From Holophagales bacterium UBA5704 (lineage in GTDB: Bacteria; Acidobacteriota; Thermoanaerobaculia; Multivoradales; UBA5704): a stretch of DNA of 64,000 nt. The translations under genes and the position numbers were made by a program. Location of the stretch: NCBI GenBank assembly GCA_002420005.1, contig DIHE01000156.1, positions 1-64,000 on the forward strand, given 5' to 3'. Each line of letters starts with the position of its first letter. Position 1 is the first letter of the stretch. Positions 22,697 through 30,857 of the stretch are shown piece after piece. The notes under the pieces were generated by a model. The model did not search any database, was not told the origin of the DNA, and worked only from the letters and a program-made list of their open reading frames with translations.

Positions 22697-23809
22697 ATGA
22701 ATGGGGAAGAGGTGGCGAGCCGTGACAGAATCCGGGGCGTGATCGCCGAACGCATCCTCCGTTTCGTCCCATCCTCCTCCGCGCAAGGCGGCTCTTCGGA
22801 AGTGTTCGAGGAGCTGGCTCTCGCGGCGTTCGCCTTCCAGTTCGAGCGGATCGCCCCCTACCGCCGCCTGTGCGAGGGCCGCGGCCTCACCCCGGCCGCG
22901 GTCACCGATTGGCGGCAGATCCCACTCGTGCCCGCCGCCGCCTTCAAGTCCCTGGAGCTGGCCGCCGCGCCCGCCGTGGAGGTCTTCCGCAGCAGCGGCA
23001 CCTCCGCGGGCGAAGAGGTCCGCAGCGTCCACCACCACCCGTACCCCGACCTGTACCGGCAGGTGATCGATGCCTCCTTCGCCCGCTTCTGCCTGCCCCA
23101 TCTCCCGGCGGGTTCGCGGCTGCCGGCCCTGTCGCTGATCCCCACCCGGGAGCAGCTTCCGGACTCCAGCCTGTCGTTCATGGCCGACCATGTCCTCGCC
23201 CGCCACGGGAGCCCGGAGAGCGCCACCGCCTTCGGTCCCCGGGGCGTCGACGTGGTGCGCGCCCGCTCCTGGGCGGGCGCCCGGCAACGCGAAGGGCGGC
23301 CGGTGCTGGTGCTCGCCACGGCGTTCGCCCTCGTGCAGTGGCTCGACGGCCTCGACCGCCTGGATCTCCGCTTCCGGCTCCCCCCGGGGTCCGTCCTCTT
23401 CGAAACCGGCGGGTTCAAGGGGCGGGTGGCCGAAGTCCGCCGCGAGGAGTTGCTGCAGCGCACCGCCGAACGCCTCGGCATCCCGGCCGGCCAGGTGGTA
23501 CGGGAATACGGAATGACCGAGCTGACCAGCCAGTGCTACACCCGCGCCCTCTTCGGCGAGGACCCCGACATCTTCGTGGCCCCGCCCTGGGTGCGGGTGC
23601 GCATCCTCGATCCGGAGACCCTGGAGGAAGCGCCAGAAGGGCAGCCGGGTCTGATCGCCGTGCTCGACCTCGCCAACGTGGGCTCGGCCCTCCACCTGCT
23701 CACCGAGGACCTCGGGGTCCGCGCCGGCGACGGCTTCCGCCTGCTCGGCCGCGCCGCCGGAGCGGAGCTGCGCGGCTGCTCGCTGGTGGTGGAGGAGCTG
23801 CGGCGCTGA
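22697..23809 (+). CDS. LuxE/acyl-protein synthetase family protein
   Basis: 370 residues from the ATG at 22697 (GTG 22712 is an alternative). Member of the ANL-like LuxE family that activates acyl groups as acyl-adenylates and moves them to a protein cysteine or another acceptor. Seen: FQFERIAPYRRLCEGRG, the phosphate loop FRSSGTSAGEE, the middle MADHVLARHGS, LFETGGFKGR, and VREYGMTELTSQCY, which corresponds to the conserved YGMTE block, then LLTEDLG. No LuxC reductase or LuxD lies nearby, so bioluminescence is not implied; stand-alone homologues are often in lipid or natural-product clusters. Neighbours are a sigma fragment and a radical SAM gene (convergent). Confidence 0.85.
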   Translation: MNGEEVASRDRIRGVIAERILRFVPSSSAQGGSSEVFEELALAAFAFQFERIAPYRRLCEGRGLTPAAVTDWRQIPLVPAAAFKSLELAAAPAVEVFRSSGTSAGEEVRSVHHHPYPDLYRQVIDASFARFCLPHLPAGSRLPALSLIPTREQLPDSSLSFMADHVLARHGSPESATAFGPRGVDVVRARSWAGARQREGRPVLVLATAFALVQWLDGLDRLDLRFRLPPGSVLFETGGFKGRVAEVRREELLQRTAERLGIPAGQVVREYGMTELTSQCYTRALFGEDPDIFVAPPWVRVRILDPETLEEAPEGQPGLIAVLDLANVGSALHLLTEDLGVRAGDGFRLLGRAAGAELRGCSLVVEELRR

Positions 23810-23827
23810 AACTCCCCCGGGTGAGGT

Positions 23828-25375
23828 TTACAGGCTCTCGCTCTGCGGCTCGCGCAGCGGGATCAGGCGCCTCGCCAGCTCGAGCTCCCAGGGGTTGCCG
23901 TACCGTCCGGAGGCATAGCGCCAGGAGGCGAGGCCGGCGAGGATCGCCTTGCCCCAGCGCGGTGTCGTGTGGTCCTGCACGGTGGGGAACCGGCAGCCGA
24001 GAACGGTGGCGAAGTCTTTCACCCGTTGGCGCAGGCGGGGCGAAAGCCACGGTGCGTCGCGGTGGCAGACGTACTCGATCCATTGCGGCTGGGTCCACTC
24101 CTCCGGCGTCGTCGGCAGCTCCGGACCCTCCGGCCCGTAGCGCTCCTGGACGGGCAGCCGCAAGCCGAGCTCGCGGGTGCGCTCCGAGGCGGCTTCCCGG
24201 CGCGGCGTCGGCGTATAGAAATACAGGACGACCTCGCACTCCGGATGGATCGTCTTCAGCCGCTTGATGAACGACAAGGTCTTCTCCATCTCCCCGGCCG
24301 GGTCTTCGGGGCCGCCGAGGACGAAGGAGAACTCCGGGATCACCCCGTGCGCACGGCACAGGCGGGCGGCCTCGTACGTGTGCTCCACGCGCGAGCCCTT
24401 CTTCATCTGCTTCAGCGCCTCGTCGCTCGCCGCCTCGGCACCGAGGTAGGCCATGGTGAGGCGGCTCTTGCGGATCAGCTCCCACGTCTGCGCCGAGAAG
24501 CCGGCCAGCGTGTCCGTCCGGGCATAGCACCACCAGGGCGTCGCGTGCCGCGCCAGCACCTCCAGGATCGGCACGCTGGTGGCCTCGGTGTCGAAGAAGT
24601 TGTGGTCGTAGAACTGGAACGCATCCGCCCCCCAGCGGTCGCGCAGCGTCCGCAGATCCGCATCGAGCCGCTCCGGCCCCTGGAGCCGGGTGATGCCGTT
24701 GAACAAGGTCACCACGCCGCAGAACTCGCAGTGGTAACGGCAGCCGATCGCCGCCTGGTGCACGGCGGTGCGCCGGCCCATGAAGCTGGGCCGCAGATAC
24801 TGGCCCACGTCGCTCAGCCGTTCATAGGGGTACGGCGGGTAGACGTCCGGCGGGCGGAAATGCCGGTCGGCGTTGTGGCGGACCTCGCCGTCGTCCTTCC
24901 AGGTCAGCCCGCGGATGCCGGCGACCGCGGCCGGGTGGCGCGCCGAGGACAGGGGGCCGGGGGGCGCGCCGGCGTCCGGCAACCGCTCCAGAAGCTCGAC
25001 GAGCGTGTCCTCCCCCTGACCCCGCGCCACGTAGTCCACATAGGGCGCATGCAGGGCCGCCTCGGGGTAAAGCGTCGGGAAGTAGCCGCCCCAGACGATC
25101 GGGACCTCGGGGCGGGCGGCGCGCAACGCCGCGGAGATCTCGATCGCCGGCCCGACCTGGGGACCGGGCATCACCGTCACCCCCACGAGATCGATCCCGC
25201 CGTCCGTCACCGTGCGGAGAGCGCGCTCGGGCACGGTGCCGTCCGCATTGCCGTCGAGGATCTCGTACTCGTGCCGCCCCTCCAGCGCCGCTCCCAGGGC
25301 GAGCAGGGACAGCGGCAGCCGCATCGAGCGCCGCGAGCACATCCGCGGATTGACGAGAAGCACGCGCCGGGTCAT
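23828..25375 (-). CDS. B12-binding radical SAM enzyme
   Basis: 515 residues. The N-terminal B12-binding-like fold (VLLVNPRMCS, DLVGVTVMPG, IVWGGYFPTLYPE) is followed by the radical SAM core with the cluster motif CRYHCEFC, then YDHNFFD, LGAEAASDEALKQMKKG and FSFVLGGPED. The group includes BchE-like and P-methylase-like enzymes that act on unactivated carbon. Its start overlaps the stop of the upstream methyltransferase gene (ATGA, 25372-25375), so both probably serve one pathway. Substrate unknown. Confidence 0.9.
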   Translation of the reverse strand: MTRRVLLVNPRMCSRRSMRLPLSLLALGAALEGRHEYEILDGNADGTVPERALRTVTDGGIDLVGVTVMPGPQVGPAIEISAALRAARPEVPIVWGGYFPTLYPEAALHAPYVDYVARGQGEDTLVELLERLPDAGAPPGPLSSARHPAAVAGIRGLTWKDDGEVRHNADRHFRPPDVYPPYPYERLSDVGQYLRPSFMGRRTAVHQAAIGCRYHCEFCGVVTLFNGITRLQGPERLDADLRTLRDRWGADAFQFYDHNFFDTEATSVPILEVLARHATPWWCYARTDTLAGFSAQTWELIRKSRLTMAYLGAEAASDEALKQMKKGSRVEHTYEAARLCRAHGVIPEFSFVLGGPEDPAGEMEKTLSFIKRLKTIHPECEVVLYFYTPTPRREAASERTRELGLRLPVQERYGPEGPELPTTPEEWTQPQWIEYVCHRDAPWLSPRLRQRVKDFATVLGCRFPTVQDHTTPRWGKAILAGLASWRYASGRYGNPWELELARRLIPLREPQSESL

Positions 25376-26169
25376 ACCTGCACCCCATTGTCCCTCTTTT
25401 CCAGCTCGAGGACGAAGAACCGGCCCATCTCGCGGACGACCGGCAGCCGGCCGAGCACCGGCTCCAGGCGGCCGACGGTGTGCCGCACCCCCGTGGGGAG
25501 CCAGGCATTCGCAGCTTGTGGCCAGAGAAAGCCGAGGGAACACGCACGCAGCAAGGAGAACCGGGAGGCGAACCAGCGCCGCCAAGTGGCGAGCGGTGGC
25601 AAGAGGATCAGATGCACCGGGGAGCCGGCGATCCGGGTGGTCAGCTCGCGGCGCCGGGCGAGCGCCCAGGCCTCCGTCCAGCGCAGACGCAGGAGAGAGC
25701 GGACGACCGACCAGGCGGCGGCCGGGGCATGCAGGTGAAGGACCATGCGCCCTCCCGGGCGGAGGATACGATCCGCCTCGGCGGCGAAGCGCTCCAGGTC
25801 CACCGTGTTGAGGCCGGCGAAGGCGGAGACGATGCCGTCGAACGATCCAGCGGCCCAGGCCGACAGGTCCGCGGCGTCGCCGACCCGCGCCTCGATCGCC
25901 AGCCCGTCCCTGGCGGCCTTGGATTGGAGGGCGCCGATCATGGCGGGCGAGGCGTCGATCCCGGCGGCGTCGATGCCGGCGCGGGCGAGGAACAAGGTGT
26001 CGAGACCGGTGCCACAGCCGGCGTCGAGCACCCGCGAGCCCGGAGGAAAACGGGCGAGATAGCGCCGCCAGAGGAGCCGGCGCATCCAGAAATCCTCATC
26101 CACCATCCGGTCATAGTCGGCGGCGACGGCGTCGTAGGCTTCGGCCAGGCTGTCGGTGGAGCGGTCCAT
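25372..26169 (-). CDS. SAM-dependent methyltransferase (class I)
   Basis: 265 residues. Motif I VLDAGCGTGLDTLFLA, GIDASPAMI, a DGIVSAFAGLNTV acidic loop and LRPGGRMVLHLH define a UbiE/Methyltransf_11-type fold for a small molecule. The C-terminal third is longer than usual, basic and hydrophobic (RSLLRLRWTEAWALARRR), perhaps a membrane-associated substrate lid. First gene of a two-gene operon with the radical SAM enzyme; promoter candidate at 26207-26212. Confidence 0.88.
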   Translation of the reverse strand: MDRSTDSLAEAYDAVAADYDRMVDEDFWMRRLLWRRYLARFPPGSRVLDAGCGTGLDTLFLARAGIDAAGIDASPAMIGALQSKAARDGLAIEARVGDAADLSAWAAGSFDGIVSAFAGLNTVDLERFAAEADRILRPGGRMVLHLHAPAAAWSVVRSLLRLRWTEAWALARRRELTTRIAGSPVHLILLPPLATWRRWFASRFSLLRACSLGFLWPQAANAWLPTGVRHTVGRLEPVLGRLPVVREMGRFFVLELEKRDNGVQV

Positions 26170-26206
26170 CGGTGACGAAATCCCTGGAGATCCTCGCTGT
26201 GGCGGC

Positions 26207-26228
26207 AGTATAGTCCACCGGTCGGTGG
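26207..26228 (-). promoter_or_regulatory. Promoter with inverted repeat before the methyltransferase gene
   Basis: On the minus strand TATACT (26207-26212) lies 38 bp before the start. Just upstream CCACCG-GT-CGGTGG (26215-26228) is a perfect inverted repeat in the -10/-35 spacer, a possible operator. Confidence 0.45.
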
Positions 26229-26270
26229 AGAATCGTGCAACGAGCCGTGCTCGCCGCCCGGGCCGGCGCT

Positions 26271-26370
26271 CCGGGCATCAATGCCCGGGCTGTCAGCAGC
26301 GCCCCCTGAAGGCGGCTTGAAGTCCCATTCATGGGACGCTGCTTCGTAGCCCGGCGATTCATCGCCGGGT
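26271..26370. repeat. REP-like dispersed element, copy 1
   Basis: About 100 bp made of four successive hairpins: CCGGGCAT/ATGCCCGG, CCCCTGAAGGCGG, GTCCCATTCATGGGAC and CCCGGCGATTCATCGCCGGG. A second copy at 41611-41710 matches at roughly four of five bases, and the outermost hairpin is identical. Such multi-hairpin intergenic repeats are dispersed non-coding elements; no transposase is nearby. Confidence 0.85.
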
Positions 26371-26399
26371 GAGGTGGAGCCAGCACAAAGGAGGAAACC

Positions 26400-27467
26400 G
26401 TGCGTCCCGTCGGCGTTTTGACCCTGACCCATTCGAGCCGGGAGACCAACCTGGACCGGTGCTCGGTGCAGTTCCTCACCCGCCGGTTCTCCGACCCGGC
26501 GCGCCTCGCGGACCTGCCGCCCTTCGAGAACTTGCCGCCGGCCCCCACCCTCTACAGCGGTGCGCTCAGCTTCTTCCTCGCCTTCGAGGACGGCAGCGGC
26601 CGCATCCACATGCGCCGCCTGGGAAGCGTGCGCTCGCGCGACCGCATCCAGCACGCGGCGGTCCTCGCCGCGGGGGACGTGATCGTCGGCTTCGAGCACC
26701 GGGTGGTGCGCTGGCGCTCGCGCCTGCCGATCCCCGACCTGCCGCAGATCAACGCGATGGACTTCCAGGTCACCGCCCGCTTCGAGCATCCGCTCCTCGC
26801 CGGCCTCCACACCGTCGAGCCCCTGGGCGAGGACAAGGTCGCCTTCTCCTGCTCGGCCCCGGACGCCGTGCTCGTCCTGGACCTCGCCGAGGGGCGCATC
26901 GAGCGCATGCTCCGTCTGCCGCGAGACCGCTATGGCCGCAACTACGAGCTGGCCGCCGGCATGGACCTGCGGCGCCACTACATCGACGACGACCTCCAGA
27001 TCGGACACCTGAACGCCGCCTTCGCCGACCGTACCGGCCGGTACCTCGCGGTCTCCACCCTGATCCAGGGAGCCATCGGAGTCTTCGACCTGGAGACCGG
27101 GCGCTACGAAGAAGTCACCCGCGGCTTCGTGGGAGCCCACGGAGCCCGCTTCGACGACCGCGGCAACCTCTACTTCGCCGACAGCACCACGGGCACCCTG
27201 GTCACCCTGACCGACGAAGGAAAAGTCGCCCGCCGCTTCGGCACCGGCTCCCGCTGGCTCCACGACGTCCAGCAACTCAAAGGAAGCGTCTACGCCTTCG
27301 CCCTGGCCGACCAGAACGAGCTGCGGGTCTACGACACGGACAAGGACGAGCTGCTCTTCCGTGGTACCTTTACCACTTGGACCACCGAGAACCCCGACGA
27401 AGGGGACCCGCCGGCCAACTGGCTGGGCAACAGCGTGCAGGGGTTGGGGTGGCGGGGGCTTGTCTAG
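26400..27467 (+). CDS. Beta-propeller protein of unknown function
   Basis: 355 residues from a GTG preceded by AAAGGAGGAAACC. Repeating strand patterns with turn motifs (FAFADRTGRYLAVSTL-like runs, ARFDDRGNLYFADSTTGTL, VYAFALADQNELRVYD) indicate a six- or seven-bladed propeller of the SMP-30/YVTN/DUF4915-like type. There is no signal peptide, so it is probably cytosolic. No catalytic residues can be assigned. It is followed 15 bp later by an SDR gene, likely the same transcript, and lies opposite the radical SAM/methyltransferase pair. Confidence 0.75.
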   Translation: MRPVGVLTLTHSSRETNLDRCSVQFLTRRFSDPARLADLPPFENLPPAPTLYSGALSFFLAFEDGSGRIHMRRLGSVRSRDRIQHAAVLAAGDVIVGFEHRVVRWRSRLPIPDLPQINAMDFQVTARFEHPLLAGLHTVEPLGEDKVAFSCSAPDAVLVLDLAEGRIERMLRLPRDRYGRNYELAAGMDLRRHYIDDDLQIGHLNAAFADRTGRYLAVSTLIQGAIGVFDLETGRYEEVTRGFVGAHGARFDDRGNLYFADSTTGTLVTLTDEGKVARRFGTGSRWLHDVQQLKGSVYAFALADQNELRVYDTDKDELLFRGTFTTWTTENPDEGDPPANWLGNSVQGLGWRGLV

Positions 27468-27482
27468 GCGGGAGCGTTCTCG

Positions 27483-28292
27483 ATGAACCCCTTCCACAAC
27501 ACCATCTGCCTCCTCACCGGCGCCGCCTCGGGCATCGGCCGGGGGCTCTCCGAGGAGCTGGCCCGGCGCGGGGCGCGGGTGGTGGTGGCGGATCTTGATG
27601 AGGCGGGGGCGGAGCGGGTCTCCGCCGGGATCGGCGAGCGGGCGGTGGCGCGGCGGGTCGATGTGGCGGATGCGGCGGCGGTGGAGGCCCTGGTACAGGA
27701 GGTCGTCGCGTCGCACGGACGGTTGGACTACATCTTCAACAACGCGGGCTTCGCCGTCCATGGCGATTCGCTCGACTCGACGGTGGAGCAGTGGCGGCGG
27801 ATCGTGGACGTCAACCTGATGGGGGTCGTGCACGGCTCGCTCTCGGCGTACCGGGTGATGGCGGCGCAGGGCCATGGCCACATCGTCAACACGGCGTCGC
27901 TCGCCGGGTTGATCGGCTCGGCGTCGTTCTCCTCGTATGCCATGACCAAGGCGGGCGTCGTGATGCTGTCGAAGATGCTGCGCCATGAGGGGGCCGACGC
28001 AGGGGTGCGGGTGACGGCGGTGTGCCCCGGGTTCATCAAGACGGGCATCTACGAGAACGCCACCTACAACCGGGTCGACCAGCGCGCCGCCTTCGCGCAG
28101 ATCCCCTTTCCCCTGATGGACCTCGACGTGGCCGTGGACAAGATCCTGCGGGGCGTCGCCCGGAACAAGGAGCTGGTCGTCTTCCCCTTCTACGCCCGCC
28201 TCCTCTGGTGGCTCGCCCGGTTCGCTCCGTGGCTCACGGTGCCGGTGCACCGCAAGACGATCCGCGATCTACGGAAGATCCGGCAGGGGTGA
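27483..28292 (+). CDS. Short-chain dehydrogenase/reductase
   Basis: 269 residues. Classical SDR: the TGAASGIG nucleotide loop, ADLDEAG acidic end (NAD preference likely), NNAG, the catalytic Ser in NTASLAG, YAMTK with Tyr and Lys, then the PG motif VCPGFIKTG. The C-terminus carries a basic hydrophobic tail (FYARLLWWLARFAPWL) that suggests peripheral membrane binding and a lipid or steroid-like substrate. Co-directional with and 15 bp after the propeller gene. Confidence 0.92.
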   Translation: MNPFHNTICLLTGAASGIGRGLSEELARRGARVVVADLDEAGAERVSAGIGERAVARRVDVADAAAVEALVQEVVASHGRLDYIFNNAGFAVHGDSLDSTVEQWRRIVDVNLMGVVHGSLSAYRVMAAQGHGHIVNTASLAGLIGSASFSSYAMTKAGVVMLSKMLRHEGADAGVRVTAVCPGFIKTGIYENATYNRVDQRAAFAQIPFPLMDLDVAVDKILRGVARNKELVVFPFYARLLWWLARFAPWLTVPVHRKTIRDLRKIRQG

Positions 28293-28300
28293 GGCGGGGC

Positions 28301-28762
28301 ATGGCCAAGAGGAAGAAGCCGGCGTCCCCAAAGGTTCCGCAGGTCGCAGATCCGGGAGTCCTGTCTCCGGCGAAGCGGCCGGCGACGGCTGTTTCTGTCG
28401 CCTCCATCCTCGACATGCATCCTTCCTGGCGGCTCTCGCTCCTCGACATGGACGGCCCTTTTGGCTGGGTCGGCCTCCCGGGTGAGGAGCTGAGGGAGAT
28501 TCGCGGCAAGCTCGTGGAGTACGAAGGGCTCATGTGGAGGGAGATCAAGGTCGAGCAGGCAGACAGGAATCACCTCATCTCGATCCAGTCGATGTCTCCC
28601 GAGGCGCAGAACCGGCTGCGCAAGATCCTGCCGGGGGTCGACGAGCTGTTTTCCCTCCGCCTGACCGGGAAAGGGCGGATCTTCGGGATCATCCAGGAAC
28701 GAGGCGTGATGCTGGTGGTCTGGTGGGACCCGGGACACCGGGTCTGCCCGGTCAAGAAGTAA
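28301..28762 (+). CDS. Toxin-like protein with WWDP C-terminal motif
   Basis: 153 residues from the ATG at 28301. The N-terminal third is basic and Pro-rich (MAKRKKPASPK). The C-terminal part, FSLRLTGKGRIFGIIQERG and VVWWDPGHRVCPVKK, resembles the end of small RelE/HigB-like proteins found on plasmids and beside antitoxins. It follows the SDR gene by 8 bp but has a different character. Its stop is 8 bp from the stop of a Panacea antitoxin gene on the other strand. Partnership is inferred from position only. Confidence 0.5.
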   Translation: MAKRKKPASPKVPQVADPGVLSPAKRPATAVSVASILDMHPSWRLSLLDMDGPFGWVGLPGEELREIRGKLVEYEGLMWREIKVEQADRNHLISIQSMSPEAQNRLRKILPGVDELFSLRLTGKGRIFGIIQERGVMLVVWWDPGHRVCPVKK

Positions 28763-28770
28763 GCCCGGGC

Positions 28771-29202
28771 CTATGAGACGAGCGAGCCGTAGTACTCGGC
28801 CATCGCTGCGTGGGTGATCTCTTCCTTGCCGCGCTCGCCCGGCGCGAGGCCGCGGCGCGCCTCCAGCCACGGGCGCTCGTTGTGGGTCAACTGGCTGAGA
28901 ATGAGCGACGAGTACTTTCCGTAGTAGCCGAGCACCGCATCCACCGTCTCCCGCTCGCCGGCTGTGAGGGACAGAAGGTTGCCTTCCCAGGTGGAGACCT
29001 CGAATTGCCCCCGGTGGCGGGCATAGACCGACGGGATCACCGGGCCGTTGGCCCAGGCCTCGATGCGGGCGCGAAACAGCGGCTTGTCCTCCCAGACAAG
29101 TGCCCAGGCTTGGCAGTAATACAGGAGCTTCTGGAGCTTCATGGCCGTCATGGGGCCTTCCTTCTCCAGGATGTACGCAGCGATGTCGTGGACGGTAGCC
29201 AT
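28771..29202 (-). CDS. Panacea (SocA/DUF4065) domain antitoxin
   Basis: 143 residues. The whole protein is one Panacea domain: HDIAAYILEKEG, TAMKLQKLLYYCQAWAL, the conserved WANGPVIPSVYARHRG, and TVDAVLGYYGKYSSLILSQL with HNERPWLEARRGL. In known modules Panacea proteins neutralise many unrelated toxins encoded next to them; in Caulobacter SocA is a proteolytic adaptor for SocB. Here the only close candidate is the convergent gene at 28301. Start is the ATG at 29202. Confidence 0.88.
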   Translation of the reverse strand: MATVHDIAAYILEKEGPMTAMKLQKLLYYCQAWALVWEDKPLFRARIEAWANGPVIPSVYARHRGQFEVSTWEGNLLSLTAGERETVDAVLGYYGKYSSLILSQLTHNERPWLEARRGLAPGERGKEEITHAAMAEYYGSLVS

Positions 29203-29336
29203 GGGGTGTCGCGGAGACCCGCTCTCCTGGAGCCAGTATTGACGGGTCTCGGAGCGGTGTCAAGCGGCAGGATTGCCCCCGTCCCCCAGGCGTGCTAGCT
29301 TCAGCGACCAGCATTGATGCGAGGGAGGCGACACGG

Positions 29337-30839
29337 ATGACCGACGTTCTGCTGGCCCACCCGTTCTTCTTGAAGAACGATCCCAAGCAGATCGAGAAGA
29401 TGCGGCCCTATCCGCCGCTCGGGACGCTGTTTGCCGCGGCCTGGCTGCGGGAGGCGGGATACTCGGTCGCTTTGTTCGACGCCATGCTCGCCACGGGGGA
29501 GGAGGAGCTCGCCGCGGCGCTGGAGGTCCACCGCCCTCGCTTCCTCGTCCTCTACGAAGACAGCTTCAACTTCCTCAACAAGATGTGCCTGGAGCACGCC
29601 CGGCTCGCGGCGGGCCGGATGAGCCGCATGGCGCGCGCCGCCGGGGCGACGGTCCTCGCCGCCGGCTCCGACGTCTCGGACCACCCACGTCCTTATTTTG
29701 AGGCCGGGGTGCAGTATGGCCTGACCGGGGAGGCGGATCACACGCTGCGCGAGCTGCTGGACACCTTGAGCGGCCGGCTCGCCCAGCCGGTCGAGGCGGT
29801 GGCCGGCCTGGCCCTCCCCGATCCGGAGGCTCCCGAAGGCATCCGCCGCACCGCCGAGCGCTCCTTCGAGCGCCAGCCCGACGTGTTCCCCCTGCCGGCC
29901 TGGGATCTCGTCGATGTCGAGCGCTACCGCGCGGCGTGGACGGAGGCGCATGGGTCGTTCAGCGTCAACATGGTGACCACCCGCGGCTGCCCGTTCCACT
30001 GCAACTGGTGTGCGAAGCCGATCTGGGGACGGCGCTATGCGATGCGCTCCGCCGCCAAGGTGGCGGAGGAGATGGCGCTGATCAAGCAGCTCCTGCGGCC
30101 CGACCACGTCTGGTTCTCGGACGACATCTTCGGACTGCAGCCGAAGTGGGTGGCCGACTTCGCCCGCGAGGTGGAGGAACGCGACGCGCGCATTCCCTTC
30201 ACCATCCAGACGCGGGCCGACCTGATGACGGACGTGGCCGTGGCCGGTCTCGCCCGCGCCGGTTGCGTCGAAGCCTGGCTCGGTGCGGAGAGCGGCAGCC
30301 AGAAGATCCTCGATGCGATGGACAAGGGCATCCAGGTCGAGGAGACGGTCGCCGCGACGCTGCGCCTGCGCGAGGCCGGCATCCGCGCCTGCTGGTTCCT
30401 CCAGTTCGGCTACCCGGGCGAGACGTTCGAGGACATCCTGGCCACCCTCCGGCTGGTGCGCGAGACCCTGCCGGACGACGTCGGCGTCAGCGTCTCCTAT
30501 CCCCTGCCGGGGACCCGCTTCCACGAGATGGTGGCCGCCGAGCTGGGCACCAAGACCCACTGGGCGGACAGCAACGACCTCGCCATGATGTTCCAGGGGA
30601 CCTACCAGACCGAGCTCTACCGCAAGGTCCGCCAGGTGGTGCACCGGGATCTCGACCTGCGGCACCGCCTGCGCCGCGGCGACTCGGGGAACGGTTTCCA
30701 GGCCGAGTTGGGCGCTCTCGCCGAGGAATGGATGGAGCTCGGCCGCCTGGAGGCGACCTGCCGGAGCGCCGCGCCGACGCACGTCACGCGCACCGGCGGC
30801 CCGCTCGAAGCTCCCGATCTCTCCAAGCCCTTCAACTGA
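29337..30839 (+). CDS. B12-binding radical SAM enzyme
   Basis: 500 residues from the ATG at 29337 (ribosome site GAGGGAGG). N-terminal B12-binding region (VLLAHPFFLKN, YPPLGTLFAAAWLREAGY, LVLYEDSFN), then a radical SAM barrel with CPFHCNWC, VWFSDDIFG, WLGAESGSQKILDAMDKG and FLQFGYPGE. The IEKMRPYPPLG opening is typical of HpnJ/PhpK-like enzymes of this superfamily. Substrate unknown. A TAGCTT -10-like box lies at 29295. It is convergent with the carboxylase gene. Confidence 0.9.
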   Translation: MTDVLLAHPFFLKNDPKQIEKMRPYPPLGTLFAAAWLREAGYSVALFDAMLATGEEELAAALEVHRPRFLVLYEDSFNFLNKMCLEHARLAAGRMSRMARAAGATVLAAGSDVSDHPRPYFEAGVQYGLTGEADHTLRELLDTLSGRLAQPVEAVAGLALPDPEAPEGIRRTAERSFERQPDVFPLPAWDLVDVERYRAAWTEAHGSFSVNMVTTRGCPFHCNWCAKPIWGRRYAMRSAAKVAEEMALIKQLLRPDHVWFSDDIFGLQPKWVADFAREVEERDARIPFTIQTRADLMTDVAVAGLARAGCVEAWLGAESGSQKILDAMDKGIQVEETVAATLRLREAGIRACWFLQFGYPGETFEDILATLRLVRETLPDDVGVSVSYPLPGTRFHEMVAAELGTKTHWADSNDLAMMFQGTYQTELYRKVRQVVHRDLDLRHRLRRGDSGNGFQAELGALAEEWMELGRLEATCRSAAPTHVTRTGGPLEAPDLSKPFN

Positions 30840-30840
30840 C

Positions 30841-30857
30841 GGCGAACGTCGTTCGCC
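30841..30857. terminator. Hairpin between convergent genes
   Basis: GGCGAACG-T-CGTTCGCC is a perfect inverted repeat in the 17-bp gap between the two stop codons. There is no T run, so it is a possible RNA 3'-end structure rather than a proven terminator. Confidence 0.45.

Noticed and set aside
22697..23809. Bioluminescence (lux) operon.
   Set aside because: Only a LuxE-type protein is present; no luciferase, LuxC or LuxD-like gene is in the window.
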